DNA of 64,000 bases, taken from positions 372,001 through 436,000 of the forward strand of contig JFHB01000002.1 in the NCBI GenBank assembly GCA_000729835.1, given 5' to 3'. The notes under the pieces were generated by a model that was not told where the DNA came from, ran no database searches, and worked only from the letters and a program-made list of their open reading frames with translations. This DNA comes from Atkinsonella hypoxylon. Its lineage: Eukaryota; Ascomycota; Sordariomycetes; Hypocreales; Clavicipitaceae. A program made the translations under genes and the position numbers. Below, one piece after another: positions 9,489 to 22,864 of this stretch (position 1 is its first letter; each line of letters starts with the position of its first letter).

Positions 9489-11681
9489 ATGGCAGCACAT
9501 GGCAATCATGAGACAAGCTCTCAACTCTATGACATTGGTAAGCTACGTTGCCTATAAGTGAAATGTCGCATTGTAGCCAATGCCTTCTCAAACGCCAACA
9601 ACTTATGTACTTAATTGACGAACTGGGCGAGTAGTCATTGTGGGAGCTGGTCCTGTTGGGCTAATGCTTTCAACCTGTTTGGCCAGATGGGGCTACCGCA
9701 TCAAGCACATCGACAATCGGCTAGAACCAACCAGGACAGGTCGTGCCGATGGGATACAGCCACGCTCATTGGACCTCCTTCGGAATATGGGTCTCAAAGC
9801 TGCCATCATGGCCCACAAACCTGCTCGTGTGTACGAGGTGGCATTCTGGAATCCTGATAAGTCTGGAAGGGGCATTGTTCGGACGGGAACTTGGGCAAGT
9901 TGTCCGAAATTTATTGATGCTCGATATCCCTTTACTGCTCTGCTACACCAAGGACACATAGAGAGAGTCTTCCTCAACGATCTCGAATCGAGTGGAGTTC
10001 GTGTCCAAAGACCTTGGACCGTGACAAGTTTCAATTCAGACGAGAATGCCAATCCCGACTACCCAGTCTCCGTCGAATTGAAGCATGTGGATGGTACAGC
10101 TTGCGAAACGGTGAGAGGAAAGTATCTCTTCGGAGGCGAGGGTGCAAGGTCATTTATTCGACAGCAACTCAACATTGCGGTAAAACACATCGATCCCATT
10201 GAGCATGTGTGGGGTGTTATGGACGGGGTGGTCAAAACAGACTTTCCTGATATAAAGGTTCGTCATCTCCAATACACAAGATGCCAGTCATCCAACCTCC
10301 AATGCTTACAGCATTGATGCAGATGAAATGCACTATTCATAGCCAGCACGGCTCCATCATGGTCATTCCTAGAGAAGATAATATGGTCCGACTTTACATT
10401 CAAATATCGTCCTCAAACGAACCCGACTGGAATCCACGGAAAACGGCGACGGAGCAACAAGTCCAAGACTCGGCCAAGAAAATACTACACCCATATACGA
10501 TAGAATGGGAAAGAGTAGAGTGGTACTCTATCTATCCAATTGGTCAGGGAATCTCTGAGAAATATAGCCTGGATCAGCGAGTTTTCCTTGGCGGTGATGC
10601 CTGCCACACACATAGTGTAAGTTCTTTCGGACCAGTATTCTTCATGACTTTTATATCATTCTGCTGCATAAACTGACGTAAATACCGGTCTGATCTATAG
10701 CCGAAAGCTGGTCAAGGCATGAACACGGCATTTTTGGATGCCTTGAATCTAGCATGGAAAATTCACGCTGTAGAAGGTGGCCTAGCCCGTCGGAGTATTC
10801 TAAAAACATACGAATCAGAACGAAAAGGTGTGGCTGAGAGCCTGTTGAATTTTGACAATCGCTATGCGAAATTGTTCTCCCAGCGTCCACCAGCAACCAA
10901 AGAAGTCGAGGCAGCTTCGAGCAGCGACCTGAAAAACCAGGGCAATGAGGAGGAGGAGGAGGAGGAGGAAGATGAATTTATCAAGGTTTTCAAGGAGTCT
11001 TGCGAGCTTACTAGTGGCTATGGCGTTTGCTATGGACCGAATGACGTCAATTGGTCTGACAATCACCCAGCAGCTTCATCGCTGATGCAACCGAAAGGCA
11101 CAAGACTTCGTACGGGCCATATGTTTATCAACTCTGATGTGACCAGGGTAGTAGATGCAAATGTGGTCCATCTCGAGCAAGAAATCCCCTTGAACGGCTC
11201 ATTCCGCCTCTTCATCTTCGCAGGAAAACCTTCCATTACCAAAATTGCACTTCAAGACTTGGCTTATGGACTTGGCAGTAATAAGTCGTTCTACAGGTGC
11301 TACACCAGGCCAGATATCGATACTGTTTCGCATCATGAGCGACACAACCCTCACAGCTTGTTCTTCACACTTTGTACAATATTCGCTGCCACGAGAACGG
11401 AAATTGAGATATCGCGCGATGTCCCTGGATTGTTAGCTAGGTATAGAGACCTCATCTATGCAGACGATCAATGGGACCGTAGGGTACCCAATGCCAAGGC
11501 ATCAGCTCATGCCAAGATGGGCTTTGACGAGGATAAGGGTGCCGTAGTTGTGGTCCGCCCAGACGGTTACGTTGGTGCGGTCACCGCCCTCGTGGAGGGG
11601 AATGGGACAATCAATGCCTTGAACGAATACTTTTCGGCTTTTTGCACCAAAACGCTGGGTGGAATTGAGTCAAGATTGTGA
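9489..11681 (+). CDS. FAD-dependent aromatic hydroxylase (phenol 2-monooxygenase family)
   Basis: A class A flavoprotein monooxygenase of 648 aa. These enzymes use FAD and NAD(P)H to hydroxylate phenolic rings. Four exons fit: 9489-9537, 9635-10257, 10323-10616 and 10701-11681. Their introns are 97, 65 and 84 nt. The Rossmann motif [13 protein letters not shown] spans the first junction. The FAD-contacting segment [20 protein letters not shown] is rebuilt by the third splice. The C-terminal third has the phenol-hydroxylase dimerisation (thioredoxin-like) pattern, ending [12 protein letters not shown]. An acidic run of Glu codons (10948-10969) sits in a loop between the two parts. The second intron uses the acceptor at 10321-10322, which restores the conserved [17 protein letters not shown]; an earlier AG would shift the frame. 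There is no neighbouring pathway gene, so the substrate is open. A secondary-metabolism or phenol-degradation role is only inferred. Confidence 0.9.
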
Positions 11682-12565
11682 AGCAAGTCTTCCTGAAAGA
11701 TGGGCAGCAGAGCGTGAGCATATTCGCAGAGAGTCATGGTAGCCGTCTTGTTGAAAGGGAATTTACTACTTGTATACTTTTTACATCACCGCGATGTAGA
11801 TTTCTGATGTTGAGTTCATAAATTATGTGCGTTCTAACCAAGGTCCAGAAACGATCAGAATATGTCTAAGCAGGTATCTATCGGTGTCTCGTTTGCAGTT
11901 TGCATGCCGAGCGTCGAAAAGTCAAGGTTGGAGGGTTGGCGGGGCAGAAAAATGGGCCATCGCCGAATGAAGGTTTATGTGGGGCCAGCGCCCCTGCTCC
12001 CTGTGCCTCCGAGGTTCTGCCATCTATAAACTCCCTAAAACTCTACTGAAGCTCTGCAAAATTGTATCGCCAACCATCATCAATAGCGTCTCTTCAGCGA
12101 GCAGAGCGCTCTGATGGTAGCGACCGCCCACACAGCGGCGCGTGTGTCTTGTGGCGATTTTTGTATTGTCTTTGACTAACCCATTCGAGCACACGCGTAC
12201 TGATGAGCGAGGTACACGGGCCTCCCAAAACCTATATTTACGCGTCTTCCCATTCTTTTGCGATTGTCTCCTTCTTTCTTCTTTCATCATCATCTGTCAG
12301 CTCACAAACAGCTAGAGTAAGACCAACCAGCTTTTCTTTGTTGATTGCTTCAACTTTTGCTCTAGCCCTTTGTTTCATGACATGTTCACCGCTATTGCCT
12401 TTTTTTTTTTTTTTTCTATCAAAGAACATCAGATTGTGCAAGTCACATTTCAGCTTTCCTGCCTTTGTAAACAAGCTAGCTACCGCATTGAAGGCAAGTC
12501 TTGTGGACGCGATCGTTAGTCATTTTGCTCACAGTTGCTCAGGTGACTGAGACCATCAAGGCACC
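11682..12565. other. intergenic region
   Basis: Sequence between two plus-strand genes: the 3' flank of the monooxygenase and the promoter/leader of the SUMO protease. The leader is pyrimidine-rich with a T run near 12401-12417. I see nothing coding. Confidence 0.5.
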
Positions 12566-15500
12566 ATGTCTACCTGTCGCAACGGTTGGCTTTCCTCGCT
12601 TTCCACCCTTCCTTCCCTTGCTGTTCGATGCTTCTTCCGCTTCAGTCAAGGGACCTTAGATTCGCCCTCGGGTAGTCCCGGAGTTGGTAGCGAAGACTCT
12701 TCTTTGCATGGTATCACAATCTCTGACCAAGGAAACCTTCGATCTGAAAGACCTGGGGAGATTGCGGACCCAAATCCTGATGCCGTCAAAGATACGGTGC
12801 CTGTGGTCACGAAGGCATTGCCTCATCACAATTCTAACCTCCATGGCAATGGCACTGGAGTGCTCCCTGTCAACAACTCGGACAATCTGAGGTCTCGGAA
12901 AAATCTTGCTCTTATTTCACCTGTGCTTGCGGCCCATAATCCAGCCACCGTATTTGCTAACCGACCGGGCAATCTCAGCAGACCTTGGCTTCCCCGTTTC
13001 CCAAAGCTCAGAAGACGATTTCCTGTTGAACCCCGCGAGCCATCACCCAAAAGACTCAGTCAACGGCCAAAATCCACCAGTTTCCCCAAACAACGTTTTC
13101 TCATAGATACCATCTACCCAAGACTTTCAAAGTCCGATCCGAGACGATCAGATATAGAAGAAGCCTTGCGGTCTGTGAGGCATTTTCAAGAACAACTAGG
13201 ACTTCAAACCTCCACAGACCCTTTACTTGTCAGGCCACCTCCGCATTATGGGCCGCTTTTTATCAAAATCAATGGAATTTGCACCAGAAAGCGCCGCGCT
13301 GAAGATCCTGAGGTTGATTTGGTTGCCTCTGTGCAGTGTTCTCAGAAAGCAGCCCTTCCAGTTTCTCTCGTCATTTCTCGTAGCCCATTCAATCCTGATT
13401 GTGAGCTTGAGTATCAAGAAAAATTTCAAGTAAGTAGCTTTGAAACCCATATTTCCTCCACTATGTTTAATATTTGCAGGATACATGACTATTAAGTTAA
13501 TCTGACGTTTATTTTACAGCGACACATGTTCAACTTACAACCTATTTCGAAACGCGTCGCCGGGATGATGTCCAGCATCTTCACTACTTTGGTGGATCTT
13601 GGTGATAGACTCCATCGTTATCGTATGTTTAGATTTTCTTTTTTTTCCTTTTTCCTCGAACAAGGCTTCATGACGTTGCTCCTCGTGACGAACCCAAATC
13701 GCTGACCCTTCACATAGTGTTCAACCAGCCTTACTCCGTTTCGGAAAGACTTTCTTATGTTGCTGATCCCAAGACTAACAAGGTTCACGTTTCCAACAAA
13801 CGACGCAAAGTCGCGTCGGAGGAATGTGACTTTGAATGGTTGGACAGAGATGGACTCAATCTTCTCGTCTCACGATATGATCACTTACGCGACTGTTTCC
13901 ACAGAACTTGTGTTCTTGTACGCCAGTGTCCCTCACGCGCACAAGTGAACAGGATTCTCGGACCACTTCTTCCCGTATTGGCAGACAATGACGACGATCT
14001 CGAAAAACTTCGCGTGGGTGAACATGGAGTTGATTTGCGTTCATTGTATCTGCTTCTATGTCAGCAGATGTTCACCTTCCTAGATACCGTGTATGAAATT
14101 GGATATTTCATCAAGGCAAAGGACAAGCACCCGCGAGTTCCCAAAGCCTTTGAATACCCGATTAGCACTGAGGCTCGGGAAACAGTTGTTCGGATCAAAA
14201 ATTTCACATCAGCCCGGCATTTGATACCCGTCTTACGTAACATTCTCGAACTTGGCGGCCATGCTACGAAAGGTTATCCTCTGCCTCTTGATATCATTGG
14301 TTATGTTGCGCTGGACATGACAGCAGTGGAACACAACATTATCATTCCAAGCTATATTATGCCCAATTACTTTCATCGGAAACTGGTTGAAGAGCTCCTA
14401 CCGCCTGGCTTGAAGAACGAGCCCTCTGAAGAGCTGCCAGGCAGCTATCCTGAAGAAGAGCCCCCAGCACCAGAACAGCCAAAAGCTCGCGTCGAGCTCC
14501 AAATCAAAGAGGATAGATCCCCATCTCCCACATTATCACTAGCACCCCGCATCAACAAGGCGGATACGACAAAAACCGGGTATTTGAGGGCCAATTTCCT
14601 CGCAGCCAGAGTATCCCGGCTTGCACCATGCGAATTCAAGGCCAAGTTCCATAGACATGATACTACCTATGAGTCTATTAAAGCATCTTATATTACCGAT
14701 TTTGAGGCAAAACGACCGCTCAAAGAAGATGAAATTCGGGCTGTTAGGTCCATCCTGAAGGATCGAAAAGCACCTAAGCGACTCACAATGCAACGTGCTC
14801 CAAAGTCTGTTCGCTTCACTGAAAGTACCCTGACTCCAAGACCACGAACACATTTGGGGTTGGATGTGCCCACATTAGTCAGTGACGATGAAGAAGCATC
14901 AACTCTTCTGATGGCAGCACAGGAAGACTTGAGTTTCCAAGATGATGAGTCTTTCTTGTCGAGACTTGCAGACCATAAATTTGAATCAATCTTTCGCGGC
15001 ACCAGATCGGCTCGTCTTCCGACACACTACAAAAAAGACCGTGATCCATCCGCTGAAATTGAGAGAATTCTTTCTCTTCCTTCCATTCAGTCCCTTGCCA
15101 TCAGTGATGATACTAAGGCAGGCATTGCTCTCGAGAAGGAACGAGCAGCACAGAAAGCAGCGGAAGAGGCTAAGCGACTGGCTGAAGAGAAGGCACAAAA
15201 AGAGCGCGAAGAGAAACTTGCCAGAACCGGCGGATTGCGTATCCCAGACCAACCACTTGTCTCACCTCTCAGCTCAGACTGGCTCGCTCGAGCCCACGCA
15301 ACATTGCGTGCAAGTGCTTCAACCACTCTAGCCACTACGGCAGAAGGTGTTGATCTTAGGCGGCACGACTTTGCTAAAGTCGTTCCACCAACAGAATGGC
15401 TTAATGATGAGATTGTCAATGGTTCTCTCAATTGGCTTGATCAGTTCGTCAACATGGCCGCTGGCATTAAGGACGTCAAGAGAAGTACACGCAAGTGTCT

Positions 15501-15990
15501 TGCCATGTCATCTTTCTTCTTCAAGCGCTTGCAGGAACAAGGCGTCGCTCGAACTCAAAGAACACTTCGGCGCTATGGGGTGGAAAAGTCGAATTTGCTC
15601 AACATTGACACAATTTTGCTTCCAATTTGTGAGCACTCACATTGGACACTCATTGTTGTCCGACCAAGTAAGAGAACAGTGGCACACCTGGATTCCATGA
15701 ACCCCAGAGGTTCACAACAGTACATCAATCTATGCTTGGCATGGTTGAAGGATGTCCTTGAAAACCACTTCATTGAAAGTGAGTGGAAAGTCGTGCGACA
15801 CGAGGCTCCGAGGCAGACAAATGGTTATGATTGCGGCGTGCACACAATCACCAACGGCATGTGTATTGCACTGGGCCTTAACCCAATCGACACTTATGCG
15901 GTAGAGGATTTACCGCGTCAACGTCTCAGGATAGCTTGCATGTTGCTGAATGGTGGCTTTAAGGGAGAATTCGACCTCCGTCTTTACTAG
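12566..15990 (+). CDS. Ulp1-type SUMO-specific cysteine protease (peptidase C48)
   Basis: A deSUMOylating protease of about 1,079 aa. Exons are 12566-13429, 13520-13622 and 13718-15990, with introns of 90 and 95 nt in consistent phases (…HRY-L-FNQPYS…). The C48 domain occupies roughly residues 860-1079. It shows the entry motif PPTEWLNDEIVN, catalytic His in CEHSHWTLIVV (about residue 963), Asp in HLDSMNPRG (about 980), and Cys in TNGYDCGVHT (about 1027). The canonical His-Asp-Gln-Cys set is intact. The long N-terminal part is polar, with basic clusters (SNKRRKVASEE) that could direct it to the nucleus or nuclear pore. A coiled-coil-like Glu/Lys/Ala-rich segment (EKERAAQKAAEEAKRLAEEK) precedes the protease. 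The C-terminal position of the domain fits Ulp1 better than Ulp2. Confidence 0.92.
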
Positions 15991-18738
15991 GCCCGGCACC
16001 AGTTCAATCTCCGTCGCCATTCATTGATACGAGGCCGGCTTGATCATGTTTTTCTGAATTTTATATATTGATTTTCCCTCTTTTCTTTCTTTTTTCCTTC
16101 GCGGTTTATGTATTGTTATTGCTTCTGTGTTGGAGCTCTTTTCTTACTTTGCATCGTCTGCATTAGCGTGGCAAGGCGTTGGCGGTTTTTCTTCGTTCAG
16201 CTCATAGCAAGTCAGACCAGTGCTTGTGTCTACGTTTGAAATGAAAGGATAGTGAAGGGGAATGATGAATAAGAAATGAGGGATTCAGGAATTGGTATGA
16301 GGATGCGGTCGAGGTTTTCTGGGGTCAAGGGTGGTGCAGGGTTCAAAGCATTGGATAGCGGGCTCAAGGATGGACGGTTTGTGGGTGATTCCTAAGAAAG
16401 TATATCGTCGGATGGCAGAATGGGCTTGTATTCATAGAGTATATATATGTCAAGACAATTGCCCCGAGCCGACGTCGCGTTCTGGTGTTTTCCTTTTCTC
16501 TCTTCTTATTGAGCGATTTGAGGATCATCGTTCCAGCGGCTGCAGAGGTTCTTCCTATAATTTCCCACTCTTTGGCTAACATTCCGGCGCACACGACTCG
16601 ACACAGCCACATTCCTACTAACAACACGCGGTACCTGTACTGTAGTATAAAGAGTCTTTATGAATTAGTTAGTATTCTAGACTATTGACGTCTTAGGGGT
16701 TTCATCTGCGTTTCCCCTGCCACTGGTGCGTCAAGTTGAGGAGGTAGCTCTGAGTAGGAATTTAGTAACTATGCGAAGGCACTACCTTAATTTGAGTATT
16801 AGTTGCTGTTGCGCGCGTTGAACACGCCGTTGCTGCGCGTTTATGCACCCGATATCTTAGCCCCATTGCCCGATGTACCTAGGTAGGTGGAGGAAGTGGA
16901 GGAAGTCAGGCCATTAATTGGCTGGGATTGTTGGCCGAAAGGTCAGGCTGTCGACTTGTCGGGGTAGCCGCGTTGCAATCAATGGACTGTGGTGGGGTCT
17001 CGGTAGTGGATATAGCTCAGACATGCCATCCTGGATAACCCTGGTCGGCCGATGCATCACTTGGGGCGGGAAGTGTTCCAGAAGGAGGAGAAAAGAAGAA
17101 AAAAAAAAAAAAAAAAAAAAAGCTCATGATGTTTTTGCCGAGGCGCATGCGTGGCATGGTTCCCAGGTCAGCCCAGGTGTGGCACGGTGACCCCAGCGCA
17201 GTAACCGAAATGTCACGAGGGACAAAAATCGAAAACCCAATATCCTGACCCGTCGGCATGAGTCGGACTCTTTAGTTTCCCCACCAATTATAGTGGACAA
17301 TTTTTTTAATTTTTTTTTTTTAAAAAAAAAATCTCGCATGAAAAAAACGGGCTTCGGGGTTGAAGGTCGGGTGTTTTAAACGATGACGAAAAAGCTGAAA
17401 CGGGTTTTTTTTTTTAATACATGCGGTAAGTTATGCTCTTGTTCGCGACGAAATCTGATTCGTTGGGCCGTGTGGCGGGTGAAAACTTTTTTTTTTTTTT
17501 TTTTTCAAGACGCGCTGTTTGCTGCAAAGGACGACCGAAACCCATTGGGCAAATTGGCTTGTCGGTGGAACACCACAAGTTCATCGGTGCTGGAGAGTCG
17601 CGTTGCATTGCAACTGGAGCCAATCTGCAAATTGCTCCTTTCTGCCAGTGACTTGTCGATTTGCGACGAGGGTTTGGCTTCACCGAGGAGGGCTGGGCCT
17701 GAGATTCAAAGAGACGGTCACTCGGCCGCTCGAGCGGATCTAGGCGGAAAGCCGTGCCATTCTCTCGGCCGGACTTCTCGAGCTTCGGTTAGCGAGGGAG
17801 GGCATGATTTCGTAAACTAACTAACTACTGTTTGATCACTGTCGGTTGCAACAAAGAACCCGGGACTCACAGGGTCTTTCTTCTTTTATCGTCGTTTTCT
17901 TCTTGTTCTATTTTTTTCTTTTTTTTCTTTTTTTCTTTTTTTGCTAGTGGTTGTGTGTGGCTTTCTCCCGTTTGTCGCCTCCTCGATGTAGCGACAATCC
18001 GCGGAGCATTAACTGACGCGCATGTGCCGAGAACGAGCGAGTATCTCGGACTGCAGCAAATTAAGCCACTCTGGCTCTGGCTCCTGCTTCACTGGATGAA
18101 TGTAAAATGCTGCATTGGGCTGGACGTTGCATTCGTGTGTCTGGTCCAATGCTATGCGCATAATTCGTGCGATGTACGGAATACGGAATAGGGTAACTAT
18201 TCAGCAATTAAATTCATTGTAGGCAATGCACTCTGACAGCCGGCAATGTATCAACAAGTGCACGGGGAGCGCGTGTCGTGCAGGATTTGGGCCCCCAAGA
18301 ATACCGTGTGCCCTCTGTTTAATGCCGACGGCGATATGTAACGCATTGAATCGCGGTAGGATGCAGCGGACCCGAATTTAGTTCCGCTTTGTTACGTTAT
18401 GAAGCACATCCAGGTTCATGGTGTGACATGACCCCCACGAACCAGCCGTGGCCAAGGTTGATGGATTCATGAATCAAAACCATGTCACATACGGAATATA
18501 GCAAGTATTTTCGAAATGTTTGAGATGGGGCTACGCACCATACTTTAGATATTCCCAGAGTATTCCGTACGCCGTCTTTTTCTTTGTAGGTGAGTGATAT
18601 GCACCATGGGCGCGAAGTTCGCGTTGTGTATCTTTCGGTAATATTGTCGTACTCGAATTTTATGTTTCGTTCAAAATGGATGCTCCGTACTGTAGGTCCC
18701 GCTTGCGTCATGGGCCCCCCTTCTGTTGGAAGAATGCT

Positions 18739-19498
18739 TAACTACCTACCTAGGTATCTTAGGCATCTAGGTACCTAGGTAGGTACCTAAGTCAATTGGT
18801 CAATTTTACCGCCACGTAATCAGCTGCGCGGTGGATTGGTCGCTTGCTGAGTCCGCTAGTCAGGAGACGCCAAGCAAGTTTAAACGAAGGAGTCATGTCA
18901 GTCGGGTACCTAGGTAGGCACCAAGGTAGTTACCTAGGTAGTCAGATGGTCAATCAATTATTACGCAGGGGATGTCAGGAAGTTGGTCTATTTATTACTT
19001 TAAGCTTTAGGTAAGTCAGGCGGAGTACCTTATTGAATTACTCAATCAATGCATGCTTGGCATCTGCGCAATTCTCCAACAATGTGCCAAAGGGTGAGTA
19101 AGTATTCCGTACCTACTTAACTAGGTATTATACTAACTACCTAGGTACAGAATACACAGACGACAAATCCAAAGGGATACCGAGCTCACCCGATCAGGGC
19201 TTGGACTTGTCCATCGTCATTTCCCGACATGTCCTGTCATGGTGCATAGAGCCCTGACCAATCACCTGCGTGCGGCGAAGCTACCTGCCCTCAATGCGAC
19301 CCCCGGCATGACTTGGGAATCCCTCCCAACCGTGTTTCGGCAAGTTGGGGGCAGATATCTGGGAAACCTCGGGCCATCTACAGACTCACATCGGGTGTTT
19401 CTCTCCATGTCCAGGTTATGGGACCCACACCATCTTTCTATACATTAGATAGGTACCTAGGTACATAGGTACAGTGGTGTGTTGTATTCCGTACATGC
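18739..19498. repeat. cluster of ACCTAGGTA-type palindromes and TTCCGTAC motifs
   Basis: CCTAGG cores, mostly inside TACCTAGGTA-like contexts, occur near 18749, 18773, 18906, 18933, 19140 and 19456. They are interleaved with ATTCCGTAC near 19103 and 19488. Further copies lie near 16878, 20030, 20832 and 21391. The short palindromes recur in intergenic DNA across the window but not in the coding exons I read. Confidence 0.7.
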
Positions 19499-20246
19499 AA
19501 GACATGCAAGAAACCTCCCCCGGTTCCACATATCTCCCCTCGAGCGAAGTGCCGCTCTGTATTTCCGAAAATCGTCGCGACCTCTTACCATAAAGGCAAA
19601 GGCAAAGGCAAAGGCAGTTGAGGATTATGGTCCTGACTCCTCACGTAAATGCAAGTGCCTTTTAACCCCGCTAGTCCTCGTTGGCTCACTAGCCGACTCG
19701 TGACGCAGGTGGTTGGAGGCAAAGGGATGCTATGGAGAAAGAGCTGACCGGCTGACTGAGTGACTAAGTGACTGAGTGTACGGGACGCACCACGCTAGAA
19801 GGACGCTAGAAGACGCTTGAGGCCAGCCTGGTTTGGAATGGTCATCGATGATTAGTCTAGATGTTGTTTAAAGTGGAGCGCCTACTTCAGGGACCCGTTC
19901 TGCGTAACTCTGCACTTGCGTGCTAAGTTAGCTGTCGACAGGCCCTTGCGGGGATCAGCCACCTTTTGCTACAGCGGTTTTACGTGGAAATACAGGAGCT
20001 CACAGGTTCGTTCATAGGTGCCTAGCCTAGGTAAGGTAGCTGGTGATCTTCACATACCTACCTACTCATATACTTGAAGCATCAATGTGTTATGGCTAGT
20101 ATTCGTTATGTATTGCGGACACTGTTCATTTTTGTCGACGATGATGCTTGCCAGTTTACTATGCACGTTGTAGTCTTATCGGCGCCGAAGAGGTGCGTGC
20201 TTAGGTCTGGTAGTGTTTCTAACGCAGTCTGGTGATCTGGTTGTTG

Positions 20247-20380
20247 CCACCACCACCACCACTACCACGCCACGCCACATACCACGCCACGCCACATACC
20301 ACGCCACGCCACGCCACGCCACGCCACCACTACCACTGGCACTACCACTGGCACACTACCACCACCACACACCACCACTT
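20247..20380. repeat. CAC / CCACGC / CATAC microsatellite block
   Basis: A mixture of (CAC)n, CCACGCCACG and CACTACCAC units makes a strongly strand-biased, C- and A-rich stretch. Histidine- and threonine-rich frames reported from it are artefacts of the repeat. Confidence 0.85.
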
Positions 20381-21262
20381 CCATCTATGCCCCACTTCCA
20401 ATGCCGCCATCGCCGAACTTGTAAAAAAGTCTACGGCGTGTTGACACATAATAATAAATAAATCAATCGCCTCTTTGTTCTCGTAGGGCAGCAAAGCGTA
20501 TGTCATAGTCCTAATGGTCCTTCTGCACAACTAGGTAATCAGAGAAGCAGACTTCCACTGCCTGTCATGTGATTGCATCCCTGTCACCAGGAACCTTTAC
20601 GGGTAGCTTGTTCAAAGAGCCGCAGTTGGCTGTCGTCCGCCAAAGCAGGCGGTTTTACTTAGTGACTCGTGTGGATATCATTCGGCAACTTTTCCATTCC
20701 GCCGTCACTATTTTAACTAACATGGTTTCTATCAGGTGAGTCAAACAATGACGCCTAATAAACGCATCACCGCGAGCGGCGTGCCCCTGTGTGTTGGTCC
20801 AAGTCGACTGGTATTGCGGAGTACGTAAGGTACCTAGGCAGGCACATGATTCGTCAATAGCGGACGATGCAAAAGCCGTTGGCGGGTGAAAACGAAGTTC
20901 GCCGGAGCCGTGGTCCCTCATCACACCACTGCCTCTGCGGCTGCGGCTCCCGCGACCTGCAGGTTGCAGAGCAACTGGAGCCAAGGAGCCAACTTGGGAA
21001 GTGGGAGGCGTGGATAATATTTCGATTGGGCGTTGGCGCTGTTGGGCCGAGTGGTGGTCTTGAAGCTGTGGCTTACTGCAGTACGGAGCAATAATCGTCT
21101 TTGTGACAACCTACCAAGCAGAGAAAAAGTTGGCCGGTCCAGCAGCTAATATTAGAGTTGTAAATATTTTCTTTATCCGGGTGGTAGGTACGGGATAGGG
21201 TTTGGAATTATAGGCACGGGCGAGACGGGCTGGTCAAATTGCATGACCGGTCCTAAAGAGAT

Positions 21263-21297
21263 TCATGGGTGTCATGGGTGTCATGGGTGTCATGGGT
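21263..21297. repeat. 9-nt repeat TCATGGGTG
   Basis: Nearly four perfect head-to-tail copies of TCATGGGTG in non-coding DNA. Confidence 0.9.
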
Positions 21298-22864
21298 CGC
21301 AGGACTCGTCATGACATCTGTGCCCCCGCTTACTAATACCAATAGTGCACTGACCTGCCACTATCTGCAGGCTCTAGGTACCCTAAGTGTCCTAGGGGCC
21401 TAACTAGGAAGGTAGGTACCTGATACCTAGAACAGCTCTTGGAATTCCTGGTGCAATGGTGTTCCTTCCTATCCTGTCGTGCCTGCCCACACCTAACAAT
21501 TTGTGGCGCGGTCGCCCTCGCCCTTCGCCTCTCGCCTCTCGCCTCGACAGGGACGTCCTGGCTAAGGAGGGACTCTGTCTCATCCAAAATATTGTGGCAA
21601 TCGTCAAATCCTTCAGCGACTGCGCTTGTTTTGAAACAACTGCACTACTTCGTAACTACTTCGTACTCCGTACCCAACGCAAGCTTTGTCGTCCCACCCA
21701 TTCCGACGTTCGTGCCAGCCAGCATCCGAGGCTCCAATCATAAGACGTGAGGAAAGAAAAGAAAATGTCTGGTAGGCACGACAGGCACGACCAAGGCACG
21801 ACAGGCCCGAAAGTCCGCCGACCTTCTCTTAGCGCTTCTGGAACAGACCCCGGCACTGCCCTCCCCTGCCCTCCCCTGCCCTCTACTGCCCTCTACTGCC
21901 CTCCACGGCTGGCGCTGCTCGCTGCCTGATCCCTGCTTTACCATTTTGGCTCGCTGCCTCGCTTTCTCCGGTTCCAGTGCCACGCCTCCACACCTCTCCA
22001 CCGTGCTGTGCTGTCTCCTCACGCCGCCGTGTTCAGCTTTCGATCTCACGATCGGCCGACCGTTCTATTCGATTTCTTCTTCCTTCTTGACCATGCCTTA
22101 ATATATATCTAGTTCCTCCCTGATCTATCCCTCTTCTCTATCTACATCAACATCCAGGTCGAAATGTTTGCTTGATTGGCCGAACTCGAACTCTTACAGG
22201 ACGCAAACTTTCACATCTACCCTCGACCTTCGCTCGCGGCCCTTCCCGGTGCACGAATTTGAATACTGACTGGACTTGGCTTAATTTGGGCCTACCTGCT
22301 ACCTCTTGTGCCGTGATTGCCTCTACAATTTGGGCTGTCAGCCTCATACATGATCACGTATTGGTAATTCTCGACACGGACGATCGATATCCTGTGCTAT
22401 AGAGGTCGTTTCGAACATCTTTGCCTACCTTGCGATTCAGGACATAGTCTCCTCACACGAGTTCCTTCGCTTCGCTCGTCTCGTCCTACCCTGCCTTCCT
22501 CTTACCATTGCGAAGCCTGCTTTATTTCAAGTATTTGGAGGAGGGGTTTTCATACAAATCCGGCTGCAATCCCCGATACGTTTTGTCTGCTTTTGCCTTT
22601 GCTTCACGGTTGCCTTGAACTTGCCATCGGCAGACACCACCAGATCTTTCCATCGCCATAATTGCGAGGCCTAGCAGGCATCAAGCCTGCCAAATTTCGC
22701 TACCGGGGGCAGTTTTTCTTCGTTACAAAATACCAACTACTGGTCTCGTAAAGCCCTATTTCCTGACGATTGCGGTACACACTCTTCGTCTGCAGCGCCA
22801 TTTTTTCATTGCGACGGGTTAACCATTTCGTCGCAGAGACTTGTCTCCCATCTGTTTCGCCGAC

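Larger units (their letters stand above)
15991..22864. other. gene desert of about 6.9 kb
   Basis: No convincing gene is visible on either strand. Contents include long A and T runs (about 17095-17121, 17300-17330, 17486-17505 and 17905-17942), CAC/CCACGC microsatellites (20247-20380), a 9-nt TCATGGGTG repeat (21263-21297) and a dense set of CCTAGG palindromes with TTCCGTAC motifs (16.87-21.43 kb). A long pyrimidine-rich stretch (22.07-22.85 kb) is probably the promoter and leader of the RGS gene. Confidence 0.5.

Noticed and set aside
9489..11681. A secondary-metabolite gene cluster around the FAD monooxygenase
   Set aside because: No polyketide synthase, NRPS, terpene cyclase, P450 or cluster regulator is visible nearby; the neighbour is a SUMO protease.
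20213..20530. His/Thr-rich and Trp/Val-rich frames
   Set aside because: They are products of the CAC/CCACGC microsatellite.
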